Source: Prochlorococcus marinus str. MIT 9215 (GTDB taxonomy: Bacteria > Cyanobacteriota > Cyanobacteriia > PCC-6307 > Cyanobiaceae). Taken from it: a stretch of 64,000 nucleotides of DNA. Below, one piece after another: positions 8,288 to 17,900 of this stretch (position 1 is the stretch's first letter; each line of letters begins with the position of its first letter). Where the stretch lies: positions 806,001-870,000 of the forward strand of contig NC_009840.1 of assembly GCF_000018065.1 (NCBI RefSeq), in the 5' to 3' direction. The notes under the pieces are model-generated. The model made no database searches and was not told where the DNA came from. It saw only the letters and a program-made list of their open reading frames with translations. The position numbers were made by a program, and so were the translations under genes.

Positions 8288-8682
8288 ATTATTGGATTCA
8301 AAACCTGGTTCCATATGGATCTCCCGAAGATATAGGTGTTATTCAACTTGCTTGGCTTGGAGATTCTGTATGGGAGCTTCACCAAAGACTAAGACATGTT
8401 CATTACCCTTTAAAATCTAAAGAGCTCCATTTATCTGTAGTTAACGAAGTAAAAGCAAAATCTCAATCAAAATCATTAAGTCAAATTGAACATTTACTAA
8501 ATTCAAATGAAATAGATCTAATTAGGCGTGCTAGAAATAAAACAAAAAGATATCCAAAGTCTTCAAACCCTTCCATATACTCAAGAGCAACTGGTTTTGA
8601 AACTCTCATTGGTTGGCTATTTTTAAAAGATCCACAAAGATTATCAACACTTTTTGAATATTTAGATTTAAAAACTAATTGA
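8284..8682 (+). CDS. mrnC: Mini-ribonuclease III
   Basis: A 132-residue protein with an RNase III catalytic domain and no dsRNA-binding domain, the layout of Mini-III, which in Bacillus matures 23S rRNA ends. Visible features are QLAWLGDSVWELHQR near residues 21-35 (the family's catalytic Asp region), 'LSVVNEVKAKSQ' and 'RATGFETLIGWLFL' near 99-112 with the acidic Glu. The start is TTG at 8284, overlapping the STAS gene stop (TTGA). It is followed 4 bases later by rlmB, another 23S rRNA enzyme. Confidence 0.88.
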   Translation: MNYWIQNLVPYGSPEDIGVIQLAWLGDSVWELHQRLRHVHYPLKSKELHLSVVNEVKAKSQSKSLSQIEHLLNSNEIDLIRRARNKTKRYPKSSNPSIYSRATGFETLIGWLFLKDPQRLSTLFEYLDLKTN

Positions 8683-8686
8683 ACCC

Positions 8687-9667
8687 ATGAAAAACTACTC
8701 TAAAAAAAAATATCAGGGAAAAAATAATAAAGAATACAAAAAAAATGCAAATAGTTCAGAAAAAAATGAAAGACTTTTGAATAATTCTGCTAAAAATAAG
8801 AATTATGAAAATTTAAATAAAAAAGATAAAAATAATACTTCTTCATCTTTAACAAGAAGAAAGCCAATATTTAAATCTAATACTGAATTTTCTAATAAAA
8901 AATCAAAATATCAAGAGGAGTTTACTAGTAAGAAAAATTTTGATGATTGGATATGGGGTAAACATTCCGTTTATGAGGCTCTTATTAGTCAAAGAGCTAT
9001 TAATAGGATTTGGTGCACTTCGGAAATCTTTTCTTCAGACAAATTCTATATTTTGCTTAAGGAGCTTAAATTAAAAGGAGTCCTAATTGAAGAAGTTTCT
9101 TGGAACAGGCTTTCGCAATTGACTTATGGCGCTTCACATCAGGGTGTCGCGTTACAGCTAGCATGCTCTAAAACAATATCTTTAGAAAAATTAATCGATA
9201 TTTCTAAACACAATTGTGCGAATCCAATAATACTCGCATTGGACGGTATAACAGATCCACATAATGTTGGTGCGATTATAAGATCAGCGGAAGCATTTGA
9301 TTGCAAAGGCATCATCATTCCCCAAAGACGATCTGCTGGTTTGACAGGAACAGTCGCCAAGGTTGCTGCAGGAGCTTTAGAACACTTGCAAGTAAGTAGA
9401 GTTGTTAACTTAAATAGAGCACTTGAGGTACTTAAGAAAAATGGTTTTCTTATTGTTGGCTTATCTGGAGATGGTCAATTATCTTTATCAAATTTCTCAG
9501 AAATAGTGCCCTTGGTAGTTATAGTCGGTTCTGAAGATAAAGGTATTTCTTTGCTTACCCAGAAAAAATGCGATTTTCTATTAAGCATTCCTCTTAAAGG
9601 TAAAACTTCAAGTTTAAATGCCTCTGTAGCGGCTGCTATTTCACTATTTCACTTGACAAGAAAATAG
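8687..9667 (+). CDS. rlmB: 23S rRNA 2'-O-methyltransferase, RlmB/TrmH (SpoU) family
   Basis: A 326-residue SPOUT methyltransferase, probably acting on guanosine 2251 of 23S rRNA. The first 80-85 residues are a low-complexity Lys/Asn/Ser region with no fold apparent. The substrate-binding subdomain follows ('WIWGKHSVYEAL' near 86), and then the knotted catalytic domain. Its motifs are 'ALDGITDPHNVGAIIRSAEAF', 'IVGSEDKGIS' and 'SLNASVAAAISLFH'. Exact target specificity (RlmB versus other TrmH paralogues) is inferred. It overlaps nothing and follows mrnC by 4 bases. Confidence 0.85.
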   Translation: MKNYSKKKYQGKNNKEYKKNANSSEKNERLLNNSAKNKNYENLNKKDKNNTSSSLTRRKPIFKSNTEFSNKKSKYQEEFTSKKNFDDWIWGKHSVYEALISQRAINRIWCTSEIFSSDKFYILLKELKLKGVLIEEVSWNRLSQLTYGASHQGVALQLACSKTISLEKLIDISKHNCANPIILALDGITDPHNVGAIIRSAEAFDCKGIIIPQRRSAGLTGTVAKVAAGALEHLQVSRVVNLNRALEVLKKNGFLIVGLSGDGQLSLSNFSEIVPLVVIVGSEDKGISLLTQKKCDFLLSIPLKGKTSSLNASVAAAISLFHLTRK

Positions 9668-9815
9668 TTTTAATTGTTAATAGTCACTCTTTTTTAAAGA
9701 CCTCTAAAATGTTGTTGTTTCAATATATTTATATGATTAATAAAAATTTATTGAATTTTCACTACAAAATTGTATAGAATTTAACAAGAATTGATGGTCT
9801 AGTAGGCCAATAAAA

Positions 9816-10031
9816 TTGATTAGAAACTTTGGAAACAAACTCGGATTAGCTTGGTGGGCTAAAATTGAGACAAATCAACCTCAAGGAACTTACTGGTTCG
9901 GCCCTTTCATCACTAAACGAAGTTTAAAAGCAAATATGTCTTCCTTTATTAAGGATCTTTCTGATGAAGGGGCTAAAGATATTAAACATAGTTTGATTCG
10001 CTGCAAAAAAGAAGAGCCACTAACTTTTTGA
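9816..10031 (+). CDS. DUF1816-family small protein
   Basis: A 71-residue protein starting at TTG 9816; no ATG or GTG is available upstream in frame. The pattern 'WWAKIETNQPQGTYWFGPF' with a following helix and the C-terminal 'IRCKKEEP' fits DUF1816, a cyanobacterial family found alone or near phycobilisome linkers. Function is unknown. The 148 bases before it hold no gene I can support. gatA follows 30 bases later. Confidence 0.65.
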   Translation: MIRNFGNKLGLAWWAKIETNQPQGTYWFGPFITKRSLKANMSSFIKDLSDEGAKDIKHSLIRCKKEEPLTF

Positions 10032-10061
10032 AAAGTTTAATTATAAAAAATAAATTAAGAA

Positions 10062-11510
10062 ATGGATTTTAATTCTTTAAGAAAGGAAATTATTAACAAT
10101 AATGCTTCGGTTAAGGAATTAGTAAATGATTTTTTTGACAAAATCAAACATAAAGATCCTGAAATTAACTCATATATTTGTACTACAAAGGATAATGCAA
10201 TTGAGCAAGCAGAGAACATTGATAAATTAATCCAAAATAAAGAAAAACTTCCTCCTCTCGCAGGGATCCCAATTGCAATTAAGGATAATATTTGCACCAA
10301 AGGAGTTGCTACAACTTGTGCGAGTAAAATGCTTAAAAGCTTTGTTCCACCTTATGAATCCACAGCCTCAAGTAAATTATGGTCTTCAGGGGGAATTTGT
10401 TTAGGAAAAACAAATTTAGATGAATTTGCAATGGGTAGTTCAACGGAAACTTCTTTATTTGGCGTCACTTCAAATCCTTGGGATATTAATAGAGTGCCAG
10501 GAGGAAGTTCAGGTGGTAGTGCTGCCTCAGTTGCTGCTGGATTTTGTGCGGCTGCTATAGGTTCCGACACGGGAGGATCAATAAGACAACCAGCTTCATT
10601 TTGCGGTGTTGTAGGTCTTAAACCAACTTATGGCAGAGTTAGCAGATGGGGCCTGGTAGCATTTGCTAGCTCTCTTGATCAAATTGGCCCGATTACAAAT
10701 ACTGTCTCAGATGCTGCTGAAATTCTTTATTCAATATCTGGAAAGGATCCCTTTGACTCAACATGTCTTGATAAACCAGTGCCAAATTATTTAAATGATT
10801 TAAATAAATCTATAAATGGTTTAAAAATTGGAATCATTAAAGAATGTTTTGAACACCCAGGTCTTAATCAAGAAGTTAAGGAATCTGTTCTTTCTGGAGT
10901 AGATAGATTCAAAGCTTTAGGAGCTGAAATTATAGAAGTTGAATGCCCTAGATTTAATGATGGAATTGCGACATATTATGTCATTGCACCATCTGAAGCT
11001 TCCGCAAATTTAGCTAGATATGACGGAGTTAAATATGGCTACAGATCCAAAGAAGGTTCAAATCTTGTAGATATGACTTCAAAAAGTAGAGCCAAAGGTT
11101 TTGGAGATGAAGTTCAAAGAAGAATTTTGATAGGTACCTATGCTTTGTCCGCAGGATACAGTGATGCCTATTACAAAAAGGCACAAAAAGTTAGGACACT
11201 TATTAGAAAAGATTTTGATAATGCTTTTAAGAAAGTAGATGTTTTGTTAACTCCAACTTGCCCAACCACCGCTTTTTTGAAAGGGGATTATGTAAATGAT
11301 CCACTTTCAATGTATTTGTCTGATCTATTAACCGTTCCCGTTAATTTAGCCGGACTCCCAGCAATAAGCATTCCCTGTGGTTTTGATACTAAAGGTTTGC
11401 CTATTGGATTGCAATTAATAGGTAATGTATTAGAAGAAGGTAAAATATTGAATGCCGCAAATATTTTCGAAATTGATGCTCAAGTAATTAAGAACAGACC
11501 TTTATTCTAA
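10062..11510 (+). CDS. gatA: Asp-tRNA(Asn)/Glu-tRNA(Gln) amidotransferase subunit A
   Basis: A 482-residue amidase of the GatCAB complex, which turns misacylated Glu-tRNA(Gln) into Gln-tRNA(Gln). The Ser-cisSer-Lys triad can be read: Lys74 in IAIKDN, Ser149 in the GGSSGGS stretch and nucleophile Ser173 in DTGGSIRQP. The spacing equals that of the characterised enzyme. Length is normal. gatB and gatC are not in this window, which is usual for cyanobacteria, where they are scattered. Confidence 0.96.
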   Translation: MDFNSLRKEIINNNASVKELVNDFFDKIKHKDPEINSYICTTKDNAIEQAENIDKLIQNKEKLPPLAGIPIAIKDNICTKGVATTCASKMLKSFVPPYESTASSKLWSSGGICLGKTNLDEFAMGSSTETSLFGVTSNPWDINRVPGGSSGGSAASVAAGFCAAAIGSDTGGSIRQPASFCGVVGLKPTYGRVSRWGLVAFASSLDQIGPITNTVSDAAEILYSISGKDPFDSTCLDKPVPNYLNDLNKSINGLKIGIIKECFEHPGLNQEVKESVLSGVDRFKALGAEIIEVECPRFNDGIATYYVIAPSEASANLARYDGVKYGYRSKEGSNLVDMTSKSRAKGFGDEVQRRILIGTYALSAGYSDAYYKKAQKVRTLIRKDFDNAFKKVDVLLTPTCPTTAFLKGDYVNDPLSMYLSDLLTVPVNLAGLPAISIPCGFDTKGLPIGLQLIGNVLEEGKILNAANIFEIDAQVIKNRPLF

Positions 11511-11594
11511 ATTTGTATTAATAATTAATTTGTAATCACAAAGTATAGATCTTTTAAAAATTTTCTCTATCTTATATATATAAATAATTTGAAT

Positions 11595-14500
11595 ATGGGT
11601 TTCGTTCCGCTTCATAATCATAGTGACTACAGCCTACTTGATGGAGCCAGTCAAATTTCAAAAATTGTAGATAGAGCTTCTGATCTTGGAATGGAGTCTA
11701 TAGCGCTTACTGATCATGGAGTTATGTATGGTGTTCTTGATTTGGTCAAGAAGTGTAAAGAGAAAAATATAAAACCAATTATTGGTAATGAAATGTATGT
11801 GATTAATGGTTCTATTGATGATCCTCAACCTAAAAAAGAAAAACGATATCATTTGGTGGTGTTAGCAAAAAATTATACTGGTTATAAGAATCTAGTTAAG
11901 TTAACAACAATTAGTCACCTAAATGGAATGAGAGGTCGAGGCATTTTTTCTAGACCATGTATTGATAAATCTCTTTTAAGCAAATATAGCGATGGTCTTA
12001 TAGTCTCTACTGCTTGTCTTGGTGGAGAGATACCTCAAGCTATCTTGAAAGGAAGATTAGATGTGGCAGAGGATATAGCTATTTGGTATAAAAAAATATT
12101 TTCAGATGACTTTTATCTAGAAATACAAGATCACGGATCTATTGAGGATAGAATTGTTAATGTTGAATTAATAAAAATTGGGAAGAAGCACCAAATAAAA
12201 GTCATCGCTACCAACGACGCGCACTACCTATCGAATATGGATGTTGAAGCACATGATGCTTTGCTTTGCGTATTAACAGGAAAACTAATAAGTGATGAAA
12301 AAAGATTGAGATACACCGGTACAGAATATATTAAAAGTGAAAATGAAATGCTTGAACTTTTTAAAGATCATATTGATGATGTATCAATTAATGAGGCAGT
12401 GAACAACACAGTAGAAATTTCTCAAAAAGTTGAAGTATTTGATTTGTTTGGTAATTACAGAATGCCAAAATTTCCTCTTAACGAAGATACAGATTCATTT
12501 TCTCTACTAACGCAATTATCTAACGAAGGTCTTTTAAAAAGACTTAAAAAAAATAATTTTACGGAAGTTGATGAGAGTTATAAAAAAAGACTATCTACCG
12601 AATTAAAAATTATAAAAGATATGGGTTTCCCTGATTATTTTTTAGTTGTTTGGGACTATATAAAATTTGCTAGGGACAACTCTATTCCAGTAGGGCCAGG
12701 TAGAGGCTCTGCTGCAGGCTCATTAGTAGCCTACTCTCTTCAAATTACAAATATAGATCCTGTTGAGCATGGATTGTTGTTTGAGAGATTTTTAAATCCA
12801 GCAAGAAAATCTATGCCAGATATTGACACAGATTTTTGCATTGACAGGAGAAATGAAGTTATTGATTATGTCACTAATCGTTATGGAGAGGATAAAGTTG
12901 CGCAAATAATTACTTTTAATAAAATGACCTCTAAGGCCGTTCTAAAAGATGTTGCAAGGGTTTTAGATATACCATATGGAGAGGCGGATAAATTGGCTAA
13001 ATTAATACCAGTTGTTAGAGGGAAACCTTATAAACTAAATGAAATGATTGATAAAAATTCCCCTAGCCAAGAGTTTAGAGATAAATATATCAATGATAAT
13101 AGGGTTAAAAAATGGGTTGATTTGGCTTTGAGAATTGAGGGGACAAACAAAACATATGGAGTTCATGCTGCTGGAGTTGTTATTGCATCAGATCCTCTTG
13201 ATGAGCTTGTACCTCTTCAAAGGAATAATGAAGGACAGATAATAACCCAATATTCTATGGATGATATCGAATCACTTGGATTATTGAAAATGGATTTCTT
13301 GGGTCTTAAGAATCTTACTATGATTGATAAGACAGTTTCTCTTATTAATCAATCTACTGGAAAGATAATAAATGTTGATGATTTACCTCAAAATGATAGT
13401 AAAACCTTTGAGCTTATTGGTAGAGGCGATCTTGAAGGGATTTTTCAACTTGAATCTTCTGGTATGAAACAGGTCGTTAAGGATTTTAAACCTAACTCTC
13501 TTGAGGATATTTCCTCAATACTTGCTCTCTATAGACCTGGTCCTCTTGATGCAGGCCTTATCCCTAAATTCATAAATCGAAAAAATGGGAACGAAAAGGT
13601 TGATTTCCCGCATCCTTTTATTAAGTCAATTCTCACTGAAACTTATGGAATTATGGTTTACCAAGAGCAAATTATGAAAATAGCTCAAGACCTAGCGGGT
13701 TATTCTTTAGGTGATGCTGATTTACTTCGAAGAGCAATGGGGAAAAAGAAAGTGTCTGAGATGGTAAAGCATAGGAATATTTTTGTAAAAGGTTCTATGA
13801 AGAAAGGTGTAAATGAAAAATTAGCAAATGATCTGTTTGATCAAATGGTATTATTCGCAGAATATTGTTTTAACAAAAGTCACTCAACTGCTTATGGTGC
13901 TGTTACTTATCAAACTGCATTTTTAAAAGCTCATTTTCCTGTTGCGTATATGGCAGCTCTTTTAAGCGTAAATTCTGGCTCTAGTGACAAGATGCAGAGA
14001 TATATTTCTAATTGTTATTCAATGAATATAGAAGTTATCTCACCAAGTATTAATTTTTCTGGGGTTGATTTCACTATTAAAAATAATCAGATTTTATTTG
14101 GACTATCTGCAATTAAGAATTTAGGTGAATCTGCAATAAGAAATATAATTGAAAATCGAAATAGTTTTGGAATCTTTGAGTCATTATCTGACTTGTGCGA
14201 TCGTTTGCCCTCTAATGTTCTTAATAAAAGAAGTCTTGAATCTTTAATTCATTGTGGAGCGTTAGATGAGTTTTCAAATGATAATAATAGAGCTCAATTA
14301 TTGTCAGATCTCGAACACGTTATTGATTGGGCGTCATCAAGAAATCGTGATAGATTATCCGGACAAGGAAATTTATTTGACTCTAAAGAAGAATTTTCTA
14401 ATGTTGCTTTTTTAGATACACAATTGAAAAAGGTTGATGATTATTCACTTATTGAGAAGTTAAAGTTAGAAAAGCAGCTATTAGGCTTTTATTTATCTGA

Positions 14501-15092
14501 TCATCCTCTAAAGCATTTAGCTAAGCCAGCAAAACTTATATCTCCTATAAACATTTCGCAGTTAGAAGAAACAAAAGATAGAACCAAGGTCTCTTTAGTT
14601 GTAATGATACCCGATCTAAAGCAAATCACGACGAGAAAAGGAGATAGGATGGCTATAGTTCAGCTAGAAGATCTTTCTGGAAGTTGCGAAGCAATAGTTT
14701 TTCCAAAAACCTATATCAGATTATCAGAATTTCTTTTGACTGATACTAGATTATTGTTGTGGGGAACGATAGATAAAAAAAGTGATAAGACTCAATTAAT
14801 AATCGACGACTGCAGAGAAATAGATAACCTTAAATTGCTTATTATTAATCTTGAAAGTTCTCAAGCATCAGATGTAAGGGTACAAAATACTTTGAGAGAG
14901 TGTTTAATTAAATTTAAACCAGATAAAGATAAATGTGGAATTAAGATTCCAGTTTTAGCTGCAGTAAGAAAAAATAATAATGTTACATACGTTAAATTTG
15001 GTGAACAATTTTGTGTTGGAGATATTCAAGGAGCATGCAAATTATTAGAAGATAAATCATTCCAAGTTAATTTGAAATCTTTAGTTTCCTAG
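11595..15092 (+). CDS. dnaE: DNA polymerase III alpha subunit
   Basis: The replicative polymerase, 1165 residues from the ATG at 11595; a TTG two codons earlier is possible but the family begins G-F-V-P-L-H-N-H-S-D-Y-S. The PHP domain covers about 1-280 (LHNHSDYSLLDG, LTDHG). The catalytic palm has the PDIDTDF motif near residue 408, and the fingers follow. A helix-hairpin-helix region and the C-terminal OB fold (near 1000-1075) complete it. In cyanobacteria dnaE is often split by an intein; here it is intact. It converges on the PAM68 gene with a single base between the stops. Confidence 0.97.
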   Translation: MGFVPLHNHSDYSLLDGASQISKIVDRASDLGMESIALTDHGVMYGVLDLVKKCKEKNIKPIIGNEMYVINGSIDDPQPKKEKRYHLVVLAKNYTGYKNLVKLTTISHLNGMRGRGIFSRPCIDKSLLSKYSDGLIVSTACLGGEIPQAILKGRLDVAEDIAIWYKKIFSDDFYLEIQDHGSIEDRIVNVELIKIGKKHQIKVIATNDAHYLSNMDVEAHDALLCVLTGKLISDEKRLRYTGTEYIKSENEMLELFKDHIDDVSINEAVNNTVEISQKVEVFDLFGNYRMPKFPLNEDTDSFSLLTQLSNEGLLKRLKKNNFTEVDESYKKRLSTELKIIKDMGFPDYFLVVWDYIKFARDNSIPVGPGRGSAAGSLVAYSLQITNIDPVEHGLLFERFLNPARKSMPDIDTDFCIDRRNEVIDYVTNRYGEDKVAQIITFNKMTSKAVLKDVARVLDIPYGEADKLAKLIPVVRGKPYKLNEMIDKNSPSQEFRDKYINDNRVKKWVDLALRIEGTNKTYGVHAAGVVIASDPLDELVPLQRNNEGQIITQYSMDDIESLGLLKMDFLGLKNLTMIDKTVSLINQSTGKIINVDDLPQNDSKTFELIGRGDLEGIFQLESSGMKQVVKDFKPNSLEDISSILALYRPGPLDAGLIPKFINRKNGNEKVDFPHPFIKSILTETYGIMVYQEQIMKIAQDLAGYSLGDADLLRRAMGKKKVSEMVKHRNIFVKGSMKKGVNEKLANDLFDQMVLFAEYCFNKSHSTAYGAVTYQTAFLKAHFPVAYMAALLSVNSGSSDKMQRYISNCYSMNIEVISPSINFSGVDFTIKNNQILFGLSAIKNLGESAIRNIIENRNSFGIFESLSDLCDRLPSNVLNKRSLESLIHCGALDEFSNDNNRAQLLSDLEHVIDWASSRNRDRLSGQGNLFDSKEEFSNVAFLDTQLKKVDDYSLIEKLKLEKQLLGFYLSDHPLKHLAKPAKLISPINISQLEETKDRTKVSLVVMIPDLKQITTRKGDRMAIVQLEDLSGSCEAIVFPKTYIRLSEFLLTDTRLLLWGTIDKKSDKTQLIIDDCREIDNLKLLIINLESSQASDVRVQNTLRECLIKFKPDKDKCGIKIPVLAAVRKNNNVTYVKFGEQFCVGDIQGACKLLEDKSFQVNLKSLVS

Positions 15093-15093
15093 A

Positions 15094-15543
15094 TTAACTT
15101 TTATCCTCAAAATTTTGAGTTGCAGGTTTGAAGGCTGCTTTTGCACGCTGTATGTTCATTGGAATATTTTCAATACCAAAAAAAGATCCAGGCTCTTTAT
15201 CCCAACTAGCTGATAATATTCCAAAACTCAATCCTGCTAGACCTAACAAGAAAAACAATGCTGAAATAGCAATTGTTGAGGAAGGAGGTATTTCAGCAAT
15301 ATTTCTTGTAACGATAATGTAGCTAACAACGAAAACTGACATTCCTAATATTGTTGGTATTCCTGCTGTAAAAAATATTCTTCTTGCCATTCTATCAGCT
15401 ACATATTTAGGAATCCCACTTGATGATTTCTTTGGTGTAGTTGCAGGATTAGATGTTTTTTCTAGATTGCCAAAAGCTGTATTCGGTGAAAAATTTTTTT
15501 TCTTTTTATTTTGTGACCTTTTTTTTGATTGTTTTTTTTTCAT
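15094..15543 (-). CDS. PAM68-family photosystem II assembly protein
   Basis: A 149-residue membrane protein. The N-terminus is very basic (Lys/Arg/Gln/Asn over the first 20 residues). Two membrane spans follow at about 63-82 and 90-112, and then a C-terminal 'GILSASWDKEPGSFFGIENI' region. This matches PAM68 (DUF3464), which acts early in photosystem II assembly around D1 in cyanobacteria and plants. It starts 9 bases after rpsO and is the last gene of the leftward run beginning with the DMT transporter. Confidence 0.85.
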   Translation of the reverse strand: MKKKQSKKRSQNKKKKNFSPNTAFGNLEKTSNPATTPKKSSSGIPKYVADRMARRIFFTAGIPTILGMSVFVVSYIIVTRNIAEIPPSSTIAISALFFLLGLAGLSFGILSASWDKEPGSFFGIENIPMNIQRAKAAFKPATQNFEDKS

Positions 15544-15552
15544 TAATTGAAA

Positions 15553-15822
15553 TCATCCTCTGATTCCAATTTTCTTTACTAATTCTTGATATCTCTGAAT
15601 GTTTTTGTCTTTTATGTAAGATAGTAATCTTTTCCTTTTGCCAATCATTTTTAATAAACCCTGCCTTGAAGAGAAATCATGAATATTTCCTTGAAGGTGG
15701 TCACTTAATTTCGATATTCTTTTAGAAAGCATTGCCACCTGAACTTCAGCTGAACCTGTATCAGTTGGATGTACTTGATGAGTTTCAATCAGTTTTTGTT
15801 TTTCAGCTGTATCTAATGACAT
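15553..15822 (-). CDS. rpsO: 30S ribosomal protein S15
   Basis: 89 residues from the Met at 15822, the standard S15 length and start (M-S-L-D-T-A-E-K). The frame also extends upstream to 15846, adding eight residues that are not typical. Conserved S15 features are [13 protein letters not shown] near residues 14-26, [20 protein letters not shown] in the middle and '[12 protein letters not shown]' at the end. It binds 16S rRNA in the central domain of the 30S subunit. It sits between ruvA and the PAM68 gene on the same strand. Confidence 0.96.
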   Translation of the reverse strand: MSLDTAEKQKLIETHQVHPTDTGSAEVQVAMLSKRISKLSDHLQGNIHDFSSRQGLLKMIGKRKRLLSYIKDKNIQRYQELVKKIGIRG

Positions 15823-15855
15823 AAAATTTATTTTATTTAATTCCATGATACTACG

Positions 15856-16533
15856 TCATCTAGCTAAATTACTATTACCTTGATCTAGATGATTCATAGC
15901 TAAATTCAATAAATTTTCAAATGATAAATTTTTTTCTTTTTTAGTAGGTAACCCTAATTCTTTAATAAGAAATGGCAAAATAGTTTTTATTTCTTTGTTT
16001 TTATAATTTAATGATTGAAGGGTTAATTGAAGGTCCTCCATCAATTTATAAATTTCAGGATTCGTAATCTCGAATTCTTCTTGACCTTTTTCTTCTTCGA
16101 TTTGTATTTTACTTTTAAATTTACTTTTTAATTCTAAAATTAACCGATCACTCATTTTTTGTCCTATACCAGGTATTGAACAAATTAATTTTTTGTCTTG
16201 TGTTTTTATTGCTTTGATAATTTCACTAATAGAAAATTTATTTAATATGCTCATACCAATTTGAGATCCAACACCTCGAACACTTAAAATTTCAATAAAG
16301 AAAAACTTTTGATCCTTTGATGTAAAGCCAAATAATAAATCTGAATCCTCTTTCTTAATATGTTTTATCCAAAGAGTGATTTTTTTATTAGATATCTGGT
16401 TTGTTTTTAATTTGAGAAAAAAGGATTCTAGTATTTGTATTTCGTATCCTAATCCTTGGCAATTTATTAAAACGAAAAATTTTTGATTAGTTTGCCATGT
16501 TTCAACTAACTCTCCATTTATCCAACTAATCAA
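15856..16533 (-). CDS. ruvA: Holliday junction helicase subunit RuvA
   Basis: A 225-residue DNA-binding subunit of the RuvAB branch-migration complex. The N-terminal OB-like domain (about 1-75) is followed by a helix-hairpin-helix region with 'VRGVGSQIGMSIL' and 'IPGIGQKMSDRLILELK', and by a C-terminal three-helix RuvB-binding domain. The start is TTG at 16533, directly abutting the TAA of the upstream gene; the first residues (M-I-S-W-I-N-G-E-L-V) fit the family. ruvB is not in the window. Confidence 0.92.
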   Translation of the reverse strand: MISWINGELVETWQTNQKFFVLINCQGLGYEIQILESFFLKLKTNQISNKKITLWIKHIKKEDSDLLFGFTSKDQKFFFIEILSVRGVGSQIGMSILNKFSISEIIKAIKTQDKKLICSIPGIGQKMSDRLILELKSKFKSKIQIEEEKGQEEFEITNPEIYKLMEDLQLTLQSLNYKNKEIKTILPFLIKELGLPTKKEKNLSFENLLNLAMNHLDQGNSNLAR

Positions 16534-16890
16534 TTAACCACCATCCACCTGACATCCAATTAGCGCTCCGGCAGTACCCCCAGCAGGTACAGCCCAAAAT
16601 CTGTCTTTCCCTCTAGAAGAGGATAGTGCTAATCCTGCACCAAGAATACCCCCAATAACTGAGCCTTCACTACAATCATTATTATCTATATTTTTTGCTT
16701 GGCTTTGACCTCCACACGGTATAACAACATCTACTTCGTAACTTTTGACGTAGCCTGGGTTTGATTTTGTGCCAGGAATGTACTCCTCTCTATATTCAGT
16801 TCTTGTACAAGTTACTGACTTTGGGGTTGTTGCATTAACTTGATAAATAGGAGTAAAACAAAATAATAAAGCTAAATAGGAAAATTTCAC
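16534..16890 (-). CDS. Exported glycine-zipper protein, hypothetical
   Basis: 118 residues from GTG at 16890. The first ~20 residues form a signal peptide (hydrophobic core, then V-N-A). The mature protein has four to five cysteines and a C-terminal Gly/Ala-rich segment (about residues 76-113, GGILGAGLAL and GGTAGALIG). The segment resembles a glycine-zipper membrane-associated motif of outer-membrane or periplasmic proteins. Function is unknown. The TAA stop abuts the TTG of ruvA, so the two are very likely cotranscribed. Confidence 0.65.
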   Translation of the reverse strand: MKFSYLALLFCFTPIYQVNATTPKSVTCTRTEYREEYIPGTKSNPGYVKSYEVDVVIPCGGQSQAKNIDNNDCSEGSVIGGILGAGLALSSSRGKDRFWAVPAGGTAGALIGCQVDGG

Positions 16891-16914
16891 TCTTTTTTTT
16901 ATTCTTATAATATT

Positions 16915-17805
16915 CTATGCCCTTTTGACTATTTTGGTAGTAGATATAATAGTTCCTAATAAAACTAGAGAGGCGCCTAATAAAAACTTTATGTTTATTA
17001 TTTCACTAAAAAACAAAATACCCCAAATTGACCCGAATAAAACTTGTAAATAGTTAATTGTTGATGCTTCAGACGCAGGTAAATTTTTTAAACCTATAGT
17101 TAAGAAAGTCTGACCTAATTGAGTAAATAAGCCAATACCAATTATCCAAACTAATTCATTCCAGTTTGGGGTGACCCAGTTGATTAATACAGTTGGGAAT
17201 AAAGTTATAAAAGAAACAAGTGGGAAATATTCGATAATTACATAAACATCTTCAGTAAATGAGAGCTTCTTAACTGTAATGTAAGCCAATGCAGTGCATA
17301 TTGCTCCAAGAAACGCTATCGAAATAGAATTATTTTCAAGTTCAACGTTTATATTTGATAATTGAGTTGGATTTAATATTATTAATATGCCAATCCAGCC
17401 AATAATTAAAGAAAAAATTATATTACGAGTTATTTTTTCGTTTATAAATATGCCAGCAAATATAGATATAAAGATAGGATAAGTGTATTGAATGACAGTA
17501 GATATACTAAGGGGCATATTTCTTATCGCATAAAATATGCAAACTAAAGCTAAAGTTCCTAATACACCTCTTAAGAAAAGTAATGGTCTATTTTTACCCC
17601 AAGGATTTATATTTTTTAATTTAATTATGAATAATGTAATTATCAAACTTAATAATGATCTGAATAAAACTAATTCATAAATAGGTATTCTTTTATCAAT
17701 ATTTTTTACGCACAAAGTCATTAAACTGAAGAAAAATGAGGCAAATACCAAATTAAACTTATTCAATGAATTAAATCTTTTTTCTAATTCTGCGATTTTT
17801 AGCAT
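16915..17805 (-). CDS. DMT-superfamily (EamA) transporter
   Basis: A 296-residue integral membrane protein with about ten predicted spans in two EamA repeats. The repeats run from roughly 20 to 145 and from 165 to 290. Typical elements include 'RGVLGTLALVCIFYAIRNMPLS' in the first half and a matching 'LPASEASTINYLQVLFGSIWG' in the second. These exporters move amino acids, nucleobases or other metabolites; the substrate here is not predictable. It is the first gene of the leftward run ending at PAM68 and is divergent from dnaG. Confidence 0.85.
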   Translation of the reverse strand: MLKIAELEKRFNSLNKFNLVFASFFFSLMTLCVKNIDKRIPIYELVLFRSLLSLIITLFIIKLKNINPWGKNRPLLFLRGVLGTLALVCIFYAIRNMPLSISTVIQYTYPIFISIFAGIFINEKITRNIIFSLIIGWIGILIILNPTQLSNINVELENNSISIAFLGAICTALAYITVKKLSFTEDVYVIIEYFPLVSFITLFPTVLINWVTPNWNELVWIIGIGLFTQLGQTFLTIGLKNLPASEASTINYLQVLFGSIWGILFFSEIINIKFLLGASLVLLGTIISTTKIVKRA

Positions 17806-17900
17806 TTACAAAATAGTTTTTTTGTGAAATTTAGTAGATTCTTATTTGATTTTGACCTATAACAAAAAGATCATTATTTGTTTTTTAATAAAAATTCTCA